Source: Candidatus Atribacteria bacterium
GTDB lineage: Bacteria; Atribacterota; Atribacteria; Atribacterales; Caldatribacteriaceae
Reading direction: 5' to 3'
Length of the DNA stretch: 6,262 nucleotides
Assembly (NCBI GenBank): GCA_029982105.1
Contig: JARRCQ010000106.1
Location: forward strand, 1 to 6,262
Shown: positions 5,276 to 6,262 of the stretch, piece after piece
How the letters are laid out: every line of letters begins with the position of its first letter
How positions within the stretch are numbered: the first letter of the stretch is position 1
Program-made: the position numbers and the translations under genes
Notes under the pieces: model-generated
Databases searched by the model: none
What the model saw: only the letters and a program-made list of their open reading frames with translations
Told to the model about the DNA's origin: nothing

Positions 5276-6262
5276 TCATTCGCTCTTCTCTCCCTGAGAA
5301 GGAGCTATGGGCAAGGTAAAGATAAAAGTAGTTCCCTGGTGGAGCTGGCTTTCTACCTTTATTGTGCCACCATGGTTTTCTATGATTTGTTTGGCAATAG
5401 CTAACCCCAAACCTGTTCCTCCTTTTTCTCGAGAGCGAGATTTTTCTACCCGGTAAAATCGCTCAAAAAGATGAGGAATATCTTTTTCTGGTATTCCCTC
5501 CCCTTGATCTTTTATAGAAACAGCTACTGTCTTCCCTTCTTGCCAGGCTTTTATTTCTATAATGCTCTCAGGAGGAGAGAAAATTAAAGCATTACTTAAT
5601 AAATTTATCAACACCTGTTCAATTCTATCCATATTTCCCCACACCAAGGGGAGCGGGGAAGAAAAGTCTTTCTTTATCTGGATTTTTTTATCCTCTATTT
5701 GAGGCATCAGTTTAAGTAACACTTGGTCTATAAGGGGAAAGAGAGATAGAGGATTAACTTCCCATTCTATTTTCTTCGATTCCATAAGAGAGAGATCTAA
5801 AAGGTCATGGATAAGCCGAGAAAGACGTAGCGTTTCTCGGTGAATAACGTCTAAATATCTCTTCCTTAGCTCTTCATCACTAATTACCCCATCCATCATA
5901 GCTTCTACAAATCCCTGAATAGAGGTGAGAGGAGTGCGCAGTTCATGAGAAACGTTAGCCAAAAAATCACGGCGCAATTCTTCTAATTGACGAAGTTCGG
6001 TGATATCTTGAAAAACCCCTACCGCCCCATATACTTTCTCTCCCTCTTTAAGAGGAGTTAGATGAAGAACGAGGTGGTCTCCGTTTTCTATTTGAAATTC
6101 TTGAGCCTCTTCTTTTCCCTCTTTTAGCGCTCGGGAGAAAATCTCTTGTATCTGAGGTTGAGGAAATAACTGAGAAATATGAAGACCTAAAGGAGCTTTC
6201 CCTTTCCATTGCAGTTTTTTAAGCAAAGCTGGATTAATAGAGGCCTGGGGTAGAGGAACCAT
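5276..6262 (-). CDS. PhoR/WalK-type sensor histidine kinase, N-terminus outside window
   Basis: This is the cytoplasmic half of a two-component sensor kinase. The visible 328 residues hold a PAS domain (about 1-88, ending VFQDITEL), a HisKA dimerisation domain with phospho-acceptor H106 in ANVSHELRTPLTSI, and a HATPase_c domain. In the last, the N box is INLLSNAL (N219, N223), G1 is DQGEGIP (251-257), the F box is LFERFYR (264-270), and G2 is GGTGLGLAIAK (280-290). HELRT also gives the E-x-x-T phosphatase motif, so kinase and phosphatase activities are both likely. The ATG at the very edge (6260-6262) falls inside the PAS domain (INPALLKKL resembles the usual NPA motif), so the gene almost certainly continues upstream. 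The usual transmembrane sensor and HAMP segment and a neighbouring response regulator gene would lie beyond the window. The stop is TGA at 5276-5278. The PhoR-like architecture suggests phosphate or envelope sensing, but the signal cannot be inferred. Confidence 0.93.
   Translation of the reverse strand: MVPLPQASINPALLKKLQWKGKAPLGLHISQLFPQPQIQEIFSRALKEGKEEAQEFQIENGDHLVLHLTPLKEGEKVYGAVGVFQDITELRQLEELRRDFLANVSHELRTPLTSIQGFVEAMMDGVISDEELRKRYLDVIHRETLRLSRLIHDLLDLSLMESKKIEWEVNPLSLFPLIDQVLLKLMPQIEDKKIQIKKDFSSPLPLVWGNMDRIEQVLINLLSNALIFSPPESIIEIKAWQEGKTVAVSIKDQGEGIPEKDIPHLFERFYRVEKSRSREKGGTGLGLAIAKQIIENHGGTIKVESQLHQGTTFIFTLPIAPSQGEKSE

Noticed and set aside
5067..5319. Two overlapping plus-strand open frames across the tRNA
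   Set aside because: Their peptides are simply tRNA sequence read as protein, and the cloverleaf with its own promoter explains the region fully. The tail of one runs antisense into the kinase gene.

Overview
The window is bacterial chromosomal DNA. It is AT-rich, with A/T-rich intergenic sequence, purine-rich Shine-Dalgarno sites (AAGGAGG before thrS), sigma-70-type promoters and a tRNA gene with an encoded CCA end. Proteins are rich in Lys and Glu. This fits an anaerobic, possibly thermophilic, low-GC bacterium (Firmicutes-like or one of the uncultured phyla with similar composition). The sequence alone does not settle the phylum.

Layout. Bases 1-1236 are a mobile-element graveyard on the + strand. 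It holds the C-terminal two thirds of an IS21-family IstB helper ATPase, a putative IS21 right end with a 24-bp-spaced repeat, then directly a headless and tailless IS3-family transposase remnant, then about 200 bp of non-coding debris. Bases 1237-4722 hold a tightly packed minus-strand operon transcribed thrS -> class I methyltransferase -> prmA, with 1-nt and 17-nt gene overlaps. Bases 4723-5112 are a divergent intergenic region. It contains a good thrS promoter (minus), a near-consensus promoter for a tRNA gene (plus), and between them what may be a badly decayed small gene. Bases 5113-5188 are tRNA-Gly(TCC). From 5276 to the window end lies the C-terminal part of a PhoR/WalK-type sensor histidine kinase on the minus strand, converging on the tRNA.

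How the parts fit. ThrRS, PrmA (ribosomal protein L11 methylation) and the tRNA all belong to translation. The unassigned methyltransferase between thrS and prmA is translationally coupled to both, so it may act on the translation machinery, but its substrate cannot be read from sequence. The kinase is a separate transcription unit whose partner regulator presumably lies beyond the window.

I see no convincing undescribed system. The most distinctive points are a ThrRS with a truncated N-terminal TGS domain whose start is fixed by an in-frame stop, a PrmA homologue with an altered post-motif loop and a shortened N-terminal domain, and an IS21/IS3 junction.
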